This document shows positions 1-8,046 of a stretch of 59,308 nucleotides of DNA, in pieces; within the stretch, counting starts at the first letter, position 1; every line of letters begins with the position of its first letter. The notes below the pieces were generated by a model that saw only the letters and a list, made by a program, of their open reading frames with translations, made no database searches and had not been told where the DNA came from. The translations under genes and the position numbers were made by a program. This stretch comes from an uncultured bacterium. GTDB taxonomy: Bacteria; Bacteroidota; Bacteroidia; Chitinophagales; Chitinophagaceae. The DNA lies in NCBI GenBank assembly GCA_903951405.1, contig CAJBBV010000063.1:1-59308 (forward strand). Direction: 5' to 3'.

Positions 1-108
1 CTCGGCAATTGCTCTGGAAGCGGCTGGTCGTTCAACTCCCTTAAGATGCTGCAATTCAATTTTCATTTGCTCCAGCGTCTCTTTGGTTACGTAGATTATA
101 TCGCTCAT
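1..108 (-). CDS. greA: Transcription elongation factor GreA, N-terminal fragment
   Basis: The first 36 codons read on the minus strand from an ATG at 106-108 and run off the left edge. The peptide contains YVTKETLEQMKIELQHLKGV and RPAASRAIAEA, which matches the start of the GreA coiled-coil domain. GreA rescues backtracked RNA polymerase by stimulating transcript cleavage. The gene is too short for the ORF track because it is cut by the window. It lies downstream of the dehydrogenase gene on the same strand, but a hairpin terminator at 143-174 separates them, so greA probably has its own promoter in the 109-142 gap. The rest of the protein cannot be judged. Confidence 0.88.
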   Translation of the reverse strand, partial: MSDIIYVTKETLEQMKIELQHLKGVERPAASRAIAE

Positions 109-142
109 AAACTAATTTTTACATGCTTAACTTGAAAAAAAT

Positions 143-174
143 AGCAACGCCTCAGAAAAATCTGAAGCGTTGCT
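143..174 (-). terminator. Rho-independent terminator after the dehydrogenase gene
   Basis: On the minus strand a 14-bp stem (AGCAACGCTTCAGA / TCTGAGGCGTTGCT, one G-T wobble) with a TTTT loop is followed by ATTTTTTTC. It lies 30 bases beyond the dehydrogenase stop codon and 34 bases before the greA start. Confidence 0.85.
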
Positions 175-204
175 GTAGTGCAAAAGTAATAAAAAAAATT
201 AAAA

Positions 205-1143
205 TCAATCCCTAGGCGGAAGATCCAGTTTTTCCAGGACAACATCAGCCATCTTTTCAAGCGCTTCATAGCTATACCCGCCAATATGAGGGGTTATAAT
301 TACGTTAGGCCGTTGAGTTAAGTTAGTGAGCATTGCTCGGTCGCTTGAGCCGAAGGACTTAATATTCTCATTTTCAAGAACATCCAGTCCAGCTCCACAA
401 ATCAACCCTTCATCAAGTGCTTCCATTAAATCAATTGTGTTCACTACCTTACCCCTACTCAGGTTCAGAAAGTAAGGTGATTTTTTACATTTTTTAAAAA
501 AAGATTGGCTGGCAAAATAATGTGTTTCCGCAGTTAATGGAACATGAAAACTGATTACATCAGCATGGTTCATAATTTCATCTAGGGAGACTTCCTGAAC
601 ACACCCCTCACTGAAGCCTGTTTTATACTTATCGTAAACTAATACACTCACATCAAAGACAGATAATAAATGAGCAAACCTACTACCCGTATTCCCATAG
701 CCAATGATGCCAACTTTTTTTCCCTTCAGTTCAGTACCTCTATTTTCATCACGCAACCAAACAAACTGCTTTACCTGTTCATTGGCTAATGAAATCTTAT
801 GCATCAACGACAATAAAATTCCCAGCGCATGTTCAGCAACAGCATTTCTATTTCCTTCCGGACTCGCTACACATTTTATACCCAGCGAAGAAGCATAGTT
901 CACATCGATCAGTTCCATGCCACTACCAAGCCTTCCAATCCATTTAAGCGATACAGCCTTGTCTAATATAGCTTTGTCAATTTTTAATCTCGTGGTCACA
1001 ATCATTCCAGAATACTCGCCAATAATGTTCATCAAGCCAGCATAGTCTATACTGTATTCTTCGTCTACATCGAATCCATAGGATTCTAAACGCTTACGGA
1101 GTAGCGGATGTGCATAAGCAGTAACAATTACCTTAGGCCTCAT
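205..1143 (-). CDS. D-2-hydroxyacid dehydrogenase, SerA-like
   Basis: A 312-residue member of the D-isomer-specific 2-hydroxyacid dehydrogenase family, which oxidises or reduces 2-hydroxyacids with NAD. The Rossmann motif GYGNTG is at residues 148-153. The catalytic triad is visible as Arg230 (NLSRGK), Glu257 (LDVLENE) and His286 (TPHIGG). The length is that of the short form, without the ACT regulatory domain of E. coli SerA. The substrate could be 3-phosphoglycerate (serine synthesis), glycerate or a related acid; the sequence alone does not decide. Its ATG overlaps the rsmA stop codon in an ATGA, so the two genes are translationally coupled. Confidence 0.85.
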   Translation of the reverse strand: MRPKVIVTAYAHPLLRKRLESYGFDVDEEYSIDYAGLMNIIGEYSGMIVTTRLKIDKAILDKAVSLKWIGRLGSGMELIDVNYASSLGIKCVASPEGNRNAVAEHALGILLSLMHKISLANEQVKQFVWLRDENRGTELKGKKVGIIGYGNTGSRFAHLLSVFDVSVLVYDKYKTGFSEGCVQEVSLDEIMNHADVISFHVPLTAETHYFASQSFFKKCKKSPYFLNLSRGKVVNTIDLMEALDEGLICGAGLDVLENENIKSFGSSDRAMLTNLTQRPNVIITPHIGGYSYEALEKMADVVLEKLDLPPRD

Positions 1144-1892
1144 TGCATTTTATTCAGAAGGTTAACAAAATCCTGAACAGACAATTGTTCTGCCCGCTTA
1201 GTAAATATCTCCTCTTGCAGAATTTCTTTTTTAAAATAGGGCTTCAATGGATTTCTCAACTGCTTTCGTCGTTGTCCAAATGCCGTCTTAACAAGCATAA
1301 GAAATTTTTTAAAATTTTTGATTTCAAATGGATTCCCAATTCCGGTAAGGCGAATGACTCCACTTTTGACTTTTGGAGGAGGATCGAAACAACCCTCGCT
1401 TACATCAAACAAATATTCCGCTTTAAAAAAAGCTTGGGTAATCACACTTAAAATACCATAATCTTTTGAGCCAGGTAAGGCACAAATACGAATCGCCACT
1501 TCCTTTTGAAACATACCCACCATCACTTCAACCGAGTCTCTCCAATCGATTACTTTAAACACAATTTGAGTAGAAATATTATAGGGGAAATTACCAATCA
1601 TAGTAAAGGGCTCACTAAAAGGTAGTTCCGCATCTAAAATGCTGGCTTCGATAAGTCTGCCCTTAATTTCAGGAAAGCGATTTTCTAAATAAATGACCTT
1701 TTCTCGATCAATTTCAATGGCCTTAAAATCTATTTCCTTTATTTTCAACAGATGCGATGTTAACGCACCACCACCTGGACCAACCTCTAATAATCGAGTA
1801 AATGGATTCGCCTGAAGCGTCTCAACTATGCTTGCACATACCGTTTCGTCCTTTAAAAAGTGCTGTCCCAGTGATTTTTTGAGTGTATACAT
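1140..1892 (-). CDS. rsmA: 16S rRNA dimethyladenosine transferase RsmA (KsgA)
   Basis: RsmA dimethylates two adjacent adenosines near the 3' end of 16S rRNA with SAM during late 30S assembly. The typical start KKSLGQHFLKD is present, followed by the SAM-binding EVGPGGGALT and the target-base motif NFPYNIS. I place the start at the ATG at 1892 (250 residues), because the 27 extra residues of the 277-residue ORF have no family equivalent and would overlap the divergent pdxA start. The gene is divergent from pdxA and overlaps the dehydrogenase gene by 4 bp. Confidence 0.93.
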   Translation of the reverse strand: MYTLKKSLGQHFLKDETVCASIVETLQANPFTRLLEVGPGGGALTSHLLKIKEIDFKAIEIDREKVIYLENRFPEIKGRLIEASILDAELPFSEPFTMIGNFPYNISTQIVFKVIDWRDSVEVMVGMFQKEVAIRICALPGSKDYGILSVITQAFFKAEYLFDVSEGCFDPPPKVKSGVIRLTGIGNPFEIKNFKKFLMLVKTAFGQRRKQLRNPLKPYFKKEILQEEIFTKRAEQLSVQDFVNLLNKMQ

Positions 1893-1898
1893 CCTATC

Positions 1899-1906
1899 CA
1901 AAATTA
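1899..1906 (-). promoter_or_regulatory. Possible -7 box for rsmA
   Basis: The minus strand reads TAATTTTG, which fits the Bacteroidota consensus TAnnTTTG and ends 6 bases before the rsmA ATG. There is no TTG at the expected -33 distance. If used, the transcript would start at or almost at the ATG. Confidence 0.25.
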
Positions 1907-1961
1907 AGACAAAGATCCCCGTTTTCATTGTACCTTTATGGAACATTAGAAAAGAACGAAA

Positions 1962-3047
1962 ATGAGTGGACAAAAAAGACCTGTGATAGGCATTTCTGTG
2001 GGTGATTTAAATGGGATTGGTATTGAACTAATTATCAAGACCTTTTCAGATGGCCGTCTTATGGATTTTTGCACACCCATAGTTTTTGGATCTAGCAAAG
2101 CATTGAGCTACTATAGAAAACTGTTACCTGAGACAATTATTAATTATACAAGCATTAAAGAGATAACTAAGGCTATTCCCAAGCAATTGAACCTCTTTAG
2201 TGTATGGGAAGAAGACGTGGCTATTGAGCCTGGCCAGATGAACGAAATAGGCGGTAAGTATGGGGTGCTCTCCCTTCAGGCAGCCGTGAAAGCATTAAAG
2301 GATAAAACTATTGATGGACTAGTCACTGCACCACTTCATAAATTTACGATGCAAAGCAGTGATTTCAATTTCACTGGACATACACCTTACCTCCAAGAAG
2401 CCTTTCAAGCCGACGATGTATTGATGCTCATGATTGCCGAAAATATGCGGGTCGGTTTACTCACAGAACATATTGCTATTGGAGAAGTGGCAAAGCACAT
2501 TTCTAAAGAAAAAATCCTTAAAAAAATAAACCTGCTAAAAACCAGTTTGAAAAAAGATTTCGGCATAGATAAACCCAAAATAGCTGTTCTAGGGTTAAAT
2601 CCGCATGCTGGAGATGAAGGATTAGTAGGAAAGGAAGAAAAAGAAATCATTCGCCCAGCAGTATTAGAAGCTAAAAAACCTGACTGCATAGTAATGGGAC
2701 CATACAGTGCGGATGCTTTTTTTGCAAGAGGCAACCACGAAAAATTTGATGCTATTTTAGCCATGTATCATGACCAAGGCTTAATTCCTTTTAAGTCACT
2801 AGCCCTTGGCGAAGGAACTAATTTCACGGCAGGATTAAGCGCAATCAGAACATCGCCTGATCATGGAACAGCATTTGATATTGCAGGCAAGGGCATTGCA
2901 GATGAATCTTCATTCAGGGCAGCTATTTTTGCAGCTATTGATATTTTTGATACCCGAATGGGGTATGCTGAATTAAGAAAAAATCCAATGCGAAAAATGT
3001 CGGCACAAGTGGTTGCCAACGTTGAAGATGAACGAATAGAAGAATAA
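1962..3047 (+). CDS. pdxA: 4-hydroxythreonine-4-phosphate dehydrogenase PdxA
   Basis: PdxA oxidises 4-phosphohydroxy-L-threonine in the DXP-dependent route to pyridoxal phosphate. The 361-residue protein opens with RPVIGISVGDLNGIG and carries the metal-binding histidines His170 (TEHIAIGE), His215 (NPHAGDEG) and His270 (MYHDQGL), plus His140 in FTGHTP. It is slightly longer than the E. coli enzyme (about 330 residues), with a short extra C-terminal tail rich in acidic residues. It is divergent from rsmA with 69 bp between the starts. PdxJ and the other pathway genes are not in the window. Confidence 0.94.
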   Translation: MSGQKRPVIGISVGDLNGIGIELIIKTFSDGRLMDFCTPIVFGSSKALSYYRKLLPETIINYTSIKEITKAIPKQLNLFSVWEEDVAIEPGQMNEIGGKYGVLSLQAAVKALKDKTIDGLVTAPLHKFTMQSSDFNFTGHTPYLQEAFQADDVLMLMIAENMRVGLLTEHIAIGEVAKHISKEKILKKINLLKTSLKKDFGIDKPKIAVLGLNPHAGDEGLVGKEEKEIIRPAVLEAKKPDCIVMGPYSADAFFARGNHEKFDAILAMYHDQGLIPFKSLALGEGTNFTAGLSAIRTSPDHGTAFDIAGKGIADESSFRAAIFAAIDIFDTRMGYAELRKNPMRKMSAQVVANVEDERIEE

Positions 3048-3077
3048 ACATTTTTTTATATTCATACTCTAAATCCA

Positions 3078-3857
3078 ATGAAAAGAATTTACTCATTTCT
3101 AATCTTCTTCTCATTAATTTTCACTTGCTCAAATGTGCTAATAGCACAAGATGAAACCTCTACGCGAAGTGAAAACCCAATTTTCAAAAAACACATACTG
3201 AAAGTAAATTTAACTGGAATTGCGTTGCGCAATTATGGTCTTCAGTTTGAGGAGGTTTTGAATAAAAGAATGTCGATTGCACTAGCATACAGAATGATGC
3301 CTAGTGGCAATATACCATTCAAAACATTCATCATTAATCAAAGTGGCAATTCTCAATCCGCAGGAAATGTACTAAATGCGTTGAAAATAGGAGGCTCTGC
3401 ATTAACAGCAGATTTGAAATTCTATCTTGGTAAAAAAGGATATGGACGTGGATTTTACATTTCCCCTTTTTATATGCATGAAACATTTAATGCAAAGGGA
3501 TTAAATTTCGATTATACTGATTTCAATAATCAAACTGCATCCGTTGACCTTTCAGGAAATCTTAGAGGAAATACGGTGGGATTAATGCTAGGGTCACAGT
3601 GGTTCATAGGAAAAAATCTTTGTATCGACTGGTGGATTATAGGACCTCATTATGGAACATCCCGTAGTGTATTCTCAGCTCGTACAAACTTTACCCTAGA
3701 CCAACTCGAACAAGAAAGTATTCGATCATCACTTGCAAGCTTTGATATGCCTCTAACAAAAGAAAGCTATAGTGTATCTGCAAACGAAATAAAATTAATG
3801 CTTGATGGCTCGTGGGCAGGCATTAGAGCAGGAATACAGTTTGGCTTTAGATTTTAG
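3078..3857 (+). CDS. Exported outer-membrane beta-barrel-like protein, unknown function
   Basis: A 259-residue protein with a clear signal peptide (MKRIYSFLIFFSLIFTCSN...AQ). The mature part has alternating short hydrophobic strands and glycine or aromatic turns and ends GIQFGFRF, with a C-terminal Phe, as in small outer-membrane barrels. It may be a DUF3575-type protein, but I do not recognise it with certainty. It starts 30 bp after pdxA on the same strand and could be cotranscribed, although nothing suggests a link to vitamin B6. Confidence 0.6.
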   Translation: MKRIYSFLIFFSLIFTCSNVLIAQDETSTRSENPIFKKHILKVNLTGIALRNYGLQFEEVLNKRMSIALAYRMMPSGNIPFKTFIINQSGNSQSAGNVLNALKIGGSALTADLKFYLGKKGYGRGFYISPFYMHETFNAKGLNFDYTDFNNQTASVDLSGNLRGNTVGLMLGSQWFIGKNLCIDWWIIGPHYGTSRSVFSARTNFTLDQLEQESIRSSLASFDMPLTKESYSVSANEIKLMLDGSWAGIRAGIQFGFRF

Positions 3858-3901
3858 TAATTCAAAAATCGATTACTCAAAGGCAGGCAATCTAACATGA
3901 A

Positions 3902-4573
3902 TTAGCCTTTATTGATTGTATATGAAGAATAAATCACCTCTATTCTCCCCTTATTGCCTAGTACTTTTTTAACTTCCTTTTTGTTACCAAAGCCTGATTC
4001 ATACTCAAGCGTCACTGCTTTGGGCAAGCTAAACTCTTTGGTGTTAAAAATCATTTTCACTCTATCTGGGAGCCCCCAATCGCTATACTTTCCATAATCA
4101 AGCTCAAGCTCATACGTCCCATTTTGTTTAGTAGTGGCTAGGGCTTTTTTAATCAACAGTTCCTTTTCATTTACATAAAGAGATAAAATAATTAAGTCGG
4201 ACGACTCTGCATTGGGCACTAGTTTAAGCACAACTAAAGATTCTCCCTTCCAATTAATATTACCACCTGGAATAACTATATAATTTCCTTCTAAAATCAG
4301 TGAATTCAAATTGACGCTCATTCCCCCTTTAGGAAGAATAGATACCCCACCTTCCTTTTTTATCTGAAATTGATCAGGATATTTATAGAAGATATTTACT
4401 TTAGAAATAGGCAGCTTCAGAAATGCTACATCTGTTTTTAATTGGGCAACTGCAGAATAGTCTTTCACCTTAGCTAATTTTTCTTTTAGCTTATTCATGA
4501 GCACATCACTAGATTGTGCACTCAGATTGGTGAATACGATAATAACAGTAAAAAATAGAAAAACCTTCTTCAT
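3902..4573 (-). CDS. LolA-like outer-membrane lipoprotein carrier family protein
   Basis: A 223-residue protein with a signal peptide (MKKVFLFFTVIIVFTNLSAQ). The mature part begins with LMNKLKEKLAKVKDYSAVAQLK and continues with antiparallel strands such as YKYPDQFQIKKEG, a pattern of the LolA/LolB fold, where a half-barrel shields lipid chains in the periplasm. Bacteroidota carry several LolA paralogues. This one has no Lol transporter beside it, so its cargo is unknown. It converges on the outer-membrane-like gene at 3078. Confidence 0.6.
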   Translation of the reverse strand: MKKVFLFFTVIIVFTNLSAQSSDVLMNKLKEKLAKVKDYSAVAQLKTDVAFLKLPISKVNIFYKYPDQFQIKKEGGVSILPKGGMSVNLNSLILEGNYIVIPGGNINWKGESLVVLKLVPNAESSDLIILSLYVNEKELLIKKALATTKQNGTYELELDYGKYSDWGLPDRVKMIFNTKEFSLPKAVTLEYESGFGNKKEVKKVLGNKGRIEVIYSSYTINKG

Positions 4574-4640
4574 GAGCCACGTTAAGCCACGAAGTTACGC
4601 AATTGAGAACCTATTTAAAAATGTTCCCTTTGTGATCTAA

Positions 4641-5561
4641 TTATGGAAGAAATGAATCAGCGTCTCTGTATGCTTTGATTAGCGCTAATTCTCCTTCTTT
4701 GCCATCGATTGAGTTTCCATGTTCCATTCCTAGAATACCCTTATAGCCCTTGTTGTATAAATGCTTGAAGATATTTTTATAATTCACTTCCCCTGTTCCT
4801 GGCTCATTTCTATTCGGATTATCACCAATCTGCATGTATGCAATTTCCTCCCAACATCTATCAATATTAGCAATTAAATCCCCTTCATTTCGCTGCATGT
4901 GATACATATCAAACAGGATCTTACAACCAGAACTATTTACTGCTTTACAGATCAAATAAGTTTGGGTAGAATAGCGGAGAAAAAGATCAGGATTATCACT
5001 CAATGGTTCTAATACCATGACTAATCCATTGCGTTCAAGTATTTCGGCACCAGGTCTTAGTGCCTCAATCACATTTGCGGTTTGAATATCAATAGGCAAA
5101 GAACGATCCACATTTCCTGGAACAACAGTCATCCATTTTGCATTGCAGCGCTTGGCCACTTCAACAGCCGTTTTACAATCACGAACAACTATATCTTTAA
5201 ATTCCTGCTTACCGGTAGTTAAACTTAAGTTCCAATGCCAATTGTTTGTCGTTATCACAAATACCCCCATTTGCATACCAAGCTTTGCCAACGTATTGCC
5301 AATTCGTGTTTGTTCTGCAATACTTCTTCCCATCATCCCATTATCTTCAATCGAACGAAACCCTTGATCATAGGCAAACTTAATTTGGTCAACAAAATCT
5401 TTACCGGCATGCGAATCAAAACAACCATCGTGAAATGCATAATTGAGGTTAAATACTTTTTGTGCATTAGCTGCTTGAGCCTCTGCTGAGTAGCCACTCA
5501 TACCTGGAATTAGTGCTGCACCTGCAAGTGTTGTATTTTTCAGAAATCCTCTGCGTTGCAT
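4641..5561 (-). CDS. Tat-exported hydroxypyruvate isomerase-like TIM-barrel protein
   Basis: A 306-residue protein of the sugar phosphate isomerase/epimerase (xylose isomerase-like) superfamily, closest in appearance to hydroxypyruvate isomerase. The N-terminus MQRRGFLKNTTLAGAALIPG is a twin-arginine signal, so the enzyme is probably exported already folded. Likely metal and catalytic residues are Glu185 (LVMVLEP), Asp218 and His221 (LFDMYHMQ) and Glu280 (GMEHGN). The neighbours are an FGE-fold protein and another Tat-exported sugar oxidoreductase, which suggests an extracytoplasmic sugar or sugar-acid pathway. The substrate is unknown. Confidence 0.78.
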   Translation of the reverse strand: MQRRGFLKNTTLAGAALIPGMSGYSAEAQAANAQKVFNLNYAFHDGCFDSHAGKDFVDQIKFAYDQGFRSIEDNGMMGRSIAEQTRIGNTLAKLGMQMGVFVITTNNWHWNLSLTTGKQEFKDIVVRDCKTAVEVAKRCNAKWMTVVPGNVDRSLPIDIQTANVIEALRPGAEILERNGLVMVLEPLSDNPDLFLRYSTQTYLICKAVNSSGCKILFDMYHMQRNEGDLIANIDRCWEEIAYMQIGDNPNRNEPGTGEVNYKNIFKHLYNKGYKGILGMEHGNSIDGKEGELALIKAYRDADSFLP

Positions 5562-5635
5562 TATCTTGAAATTTAGTTGATGAATAATTTGTTGCGTTGT
5601 ACAATTTACTTAAAATTGCATTAAATAAAATAGTA

Positions 5636-6589
5636 TTGAAAAAATTAATTCCTGCAACGTTACTCTGCCTTTCTTTATTTGGATCAATAAAGACAATTGC
5701 ACAAGCTAATCCTGATCAAAAAATCGAGGTTGCCATTCCCAATTCAGATAAAAAAATCACATTAGTACCCATTCCTGAGGGTTCGTTTATCATGGGGAAT
5801 AGTGCTTCTAAAAACACAAACGAGAAACCATCAAAAAATGTGCATGTTTCTGCTTTTGAAATGAGTGCTTTTGAAATCACACATGATCAATTCAATATTT
5901 TCTATAGAGACGACAATACCTCACAAGGTTCAAAAGTGGATGCTGTAACAAGACCAACATCCCAGTATATTGATTTGAGCTGGAATATGGGGAAAGATGG
6001 AGGCTATCCTGTCAACAGCATGAGCGTGGATGGCGCAATGATGTTTTGTAGGTGGCTTTATAACAAAACTGGAATATTTTTTAGGCTGCCTACAGAAGCA
6101 GAATGGGAGTATGCTTGCCGGGCGGGAAGTAAAACAACCTACTTTTTTGGAAACGATCCTGCACAACTGAGCCAATATGCCTGGTTCAAATCCAATAGTA
6201 AGCTGAAATATCAAAAAGTAGGCCTAAAAAAACCAAATGCTTGGGGGCTCTATGATATGCTTGGGAATGTTGCTGAATGGACACTTGATCAATATGATCC
6301 TGCCTATTTTGCAAAATTAGGTGAAAATGCAAGCGACCCACTGATTACACCCTCTTCCAGATACCCTAGAAGTGTTCGAGGTGGCTCGTATATGGATGAT
6401 GCACCAAAACTCAGCGTAACCAACCGACAATTTTCAGAGGTAACTTGGAATAAAAGAGATCCCCAAATCCCCAAAAGCAGGTGGTGGTTAACCGATGGCG
6501 CTTTTGCCGGTTTTCGAATTGTAAAGCCATCTGCACAACCTTCTGCGGAAGATGCCGAAAAATTTTATAAATTGTATCTCGGTAACTAA
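5636..6589 (+). CDS. Exported formylglycine-generating-enzyme-fold protein, no catalytic Cys pair
   Basis: The fold is the FGE-sulfatase (SUMF1) domain: IPEGSFIMGN, RLPTEAEWEYACRAG, GLYDMLGNVAEWT, RSVRGGSY and a C-terminal GFRIVK. The track starts at a TTG at 5597, but the TTG at 5636 gives MKKLIPATLLCLSLFGSI, a proper signal peptide, so I use 5636 (317 residues). After RGGSY the region where true FGE places its copper-binding cysteines reads MDDAPKLSVTNRQFS, with no cysteine, so sulfatase activation is unlikely. No sulfatase gene is nearby. It is divergent from the Hyi-like gene and 17 bp ahead of the Gfo/Idh/MocA gene, with which it probably forms an operon. Confidence 0.78.
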   Translation: MKKLIPATLLCLSLFGSIKTIAQANPDQKIEVAIPNSDKKITLVPIPEGSFIMGNSASKNTNEKPSKNVHVSAFEMSAFEITHDQFNIFYRDDNTSQGSKVDAVTRPTSQYIDLSWNMGKDGGYPVNSMSVDGAMMFCRWLYNKTGIFFRLPTEAEWEYACRAGSKTTYFFGNDPAQLSQYAWFKSNSKLKYQKVGLKKPNAWGLYDMLGNVAEWTLDQYDPAYFAKLGENASDPLITPSSRYPRSVRGGSYMDDAPKLSVTNRQFSEVTWNKRDPQIPKSRWWLTDGAFAGFRIVKPSAQPSAEDAEKFYKLYLGN

Positions 6590-6606
6590 TCATAAAACAA
6601 ACAACG

Positions 6607-7947
6607 ATGGCAAACAAACCTAAAACATCCCAGGCAACGCGCAGGGATTTCGTAAAACAATCTAGTCTTCTTGCAGGTGGTGCAATGGCAACGCCTATGC
6701 TCAGCAATCTCAATTTTTATTCCGGTTCTAGCGATGCGATCAAAATTGCATTGATTGGTTGCGGAGGAAGAGGCACTGGCGCTGCATTACAAGCCCTTCA
6801 GAGTAAACAAAATGTGAAGATTGTTGCTATGGCTGATGCGTTTAGAGATCGCCTTGACAGCTGCTATAAAAGCCTAACTGCAGAAGATCTTTCTGATGCA
6901 GGAATTAAAGGAAACTTCAAAGCAGTGGTAGATGTGCCTGAAGAAAGAAAATTTGTTGGCTTTGATGCATACAAAAACGCAATGGCGCATGCTGATGTAG
7001 TTATTCTTGCAACTCCTCCAGGCTTCAGACCTATCCATTTTGAAGAAGCTGTGAAACAAGGCAAACACATCTTCATGGAAAAGCCGGTAGCTACAGATCC
7101 AGCAGGGGTAAAACGAGTGCTTGCCGCCGCAGAAATAGCCAAAACTAAAAAATTAAATGTTGTGGTAGGTCTACAAAGACATTACCAGAATTCATATCGC
7201 GAGCTTTACAAACGAAAAGATATGATTGGTGATATCACTTCCGCTCAAGCTTGGTGGAATAATGATGGCGTTTGGGTTAAACCAAGAGAGACAGGACAAA
7301 CTGAAATGGAATATCAGATGCGCAACTGGTATTATTTCAATTGGCTTTGTGGAGATCACATCAATGAGCAACATATTCACAATATAGATGTCATTAACTG
7401 GTTTAAAGGCGGACATCCTGTGAAAGCCCAAGGTATGGGTGGCAGAGAAGTTAGAAAAGGAAAAGACTTTGGTGAAATATTTGACCACCATTATGTTGAA
7501 TTTCAATATGCAGATGGTTCGATTTTGAATAGTCAGTGTCGCCACATCAAAAACACCTCTGCAAAAGTGGATGAACTTATTGTTGGAACAAAAGGAAAAA
7601 TATATTGTGGTGATGCTAATATAAGAGACCACAAAGGAAAGATTATGTATCAGTTTGACCTTAAAGGAGAAAACAATGGTTATCAAACTGAACACGATGA
7701 GCTCTTTGAAGCCATAGCTAAAGGAATCTATAAATTTGCCAATGCAGAATATGGAGCACATAGTACCATGACATCAATCCTAGGAAGGATGGCTACATAT
7801 AGCGGACAAGTAGTTGAGTGGGACAAAGCACTGAATAGTGGATTGAATCTTCAGCCTTCTGCTTATACATGGGATACTCTTCCGCAATCATTGCCAGATG
7901 AGAATGGACTTTATAAAATTGCAGTGCCAGGGATTACTAACTACTAG
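6607..7947 (+). CDS. Tat-exported Gfo/Idh/MocA family oxidoreductase
   Basis: A 446-residue NAD(P)-dependent sugar oxidoreductase. The N-terminus has the twin-arginine signal RRDFVKQSSLLAGGAMATP. The dinucleotide motif IALIGCGGRGTG follows at about 47-56, and the family EKP motif is at 158-160. The substrate-domain segment DHINEQHIHNIDVINW carries the likely catalytic Asp/His residues. Export of such enzymes with bound cofactor is known from glucose-fructose oxidoreductase. The gene follows the FGE-fold gene by 17 bp and ends at a bidirectional terminator. The substrate is not evident. Confidence 0.88.
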   Translation: MANKPKTSQATRRDFVKQSSLLAGGAMATPMLSNLNFYSGSSDAIKIALIGCGGRGTGAALQALQSKQNVKIVAMADAFRDRLDSCYKSLTAEDLSDAGIKGNFKAVVDVPEERKFVGFDAYKNAMAHADVVILATPPGFRPIHFEEAVKQGKHIFMEKPVATDPAGVKRVLAAAEIAKTKKLNVVVGLQRHYQNSYRELYKRKDMIGDITSAQAWWNNDGVWVKPRETGQTEMEYQMRNWYYFNWLCGDHINEQHIHNIDVINWFKGGHPVKAQGMGGREVRKGKDFGEIFDHHYVEFQYADGSILNSQCRHIKNTSAKVDELIVGTKGKIYCGDANIRDHKGKIMYQFDLKGENNGYQTEHDELFEAIAKGIYKFANAEYGAHSTMTSILGRMATYSGQVVEWDKALNSGLNLQPSAYTWDTLPQSLPDENGLYKIAVPGITNY

Positions 7948-7981
7948 TAGACCTCGTCACCAAGCTAATTTAACACTAATA

Positions 7982-8011
7982 AAAAGGCACGGAATCCATT
8001 CCGTGCCTTTT
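7982..8011. terminator. Bidirectional rho-independent terminator
   Basis: A perfect inverted repeat AAAAGGCACGGAAT / ATTCCGTGCCTTTT lies between two convergent genes. Both strands end the stem in a T run, so it can stop the oxidoreductase transcript (+) and the esterase transcript (-). Confidence 0.88.
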
Positions 8012-8046
8012 GCATTTATTACTTTTTTTCAATCAAATAAAGGAGA

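Noticed and set aside
1893-1973. 27-residue N-terminal extension of RsmA
   Set aside because: No family equivalent, and it would overlap the pdxA start; the ATG at 1892 gives the canonical start.
2405-2764. 119-codon minus-strand ORF inside pdxA
   Set aside because: The opposite strand encodes the conserved metal-binding region of PdxA; shadow ORF.
7192-7761. 189-codon ORF on the minus strand opposite the Gfo/Idh/MocA gene
   Set aside because: It lies wholly inside a gene with clear motifs, has Phe/Ile/Ser-rich low-complexity content and no recognisable domain; it is a shadow ORF.
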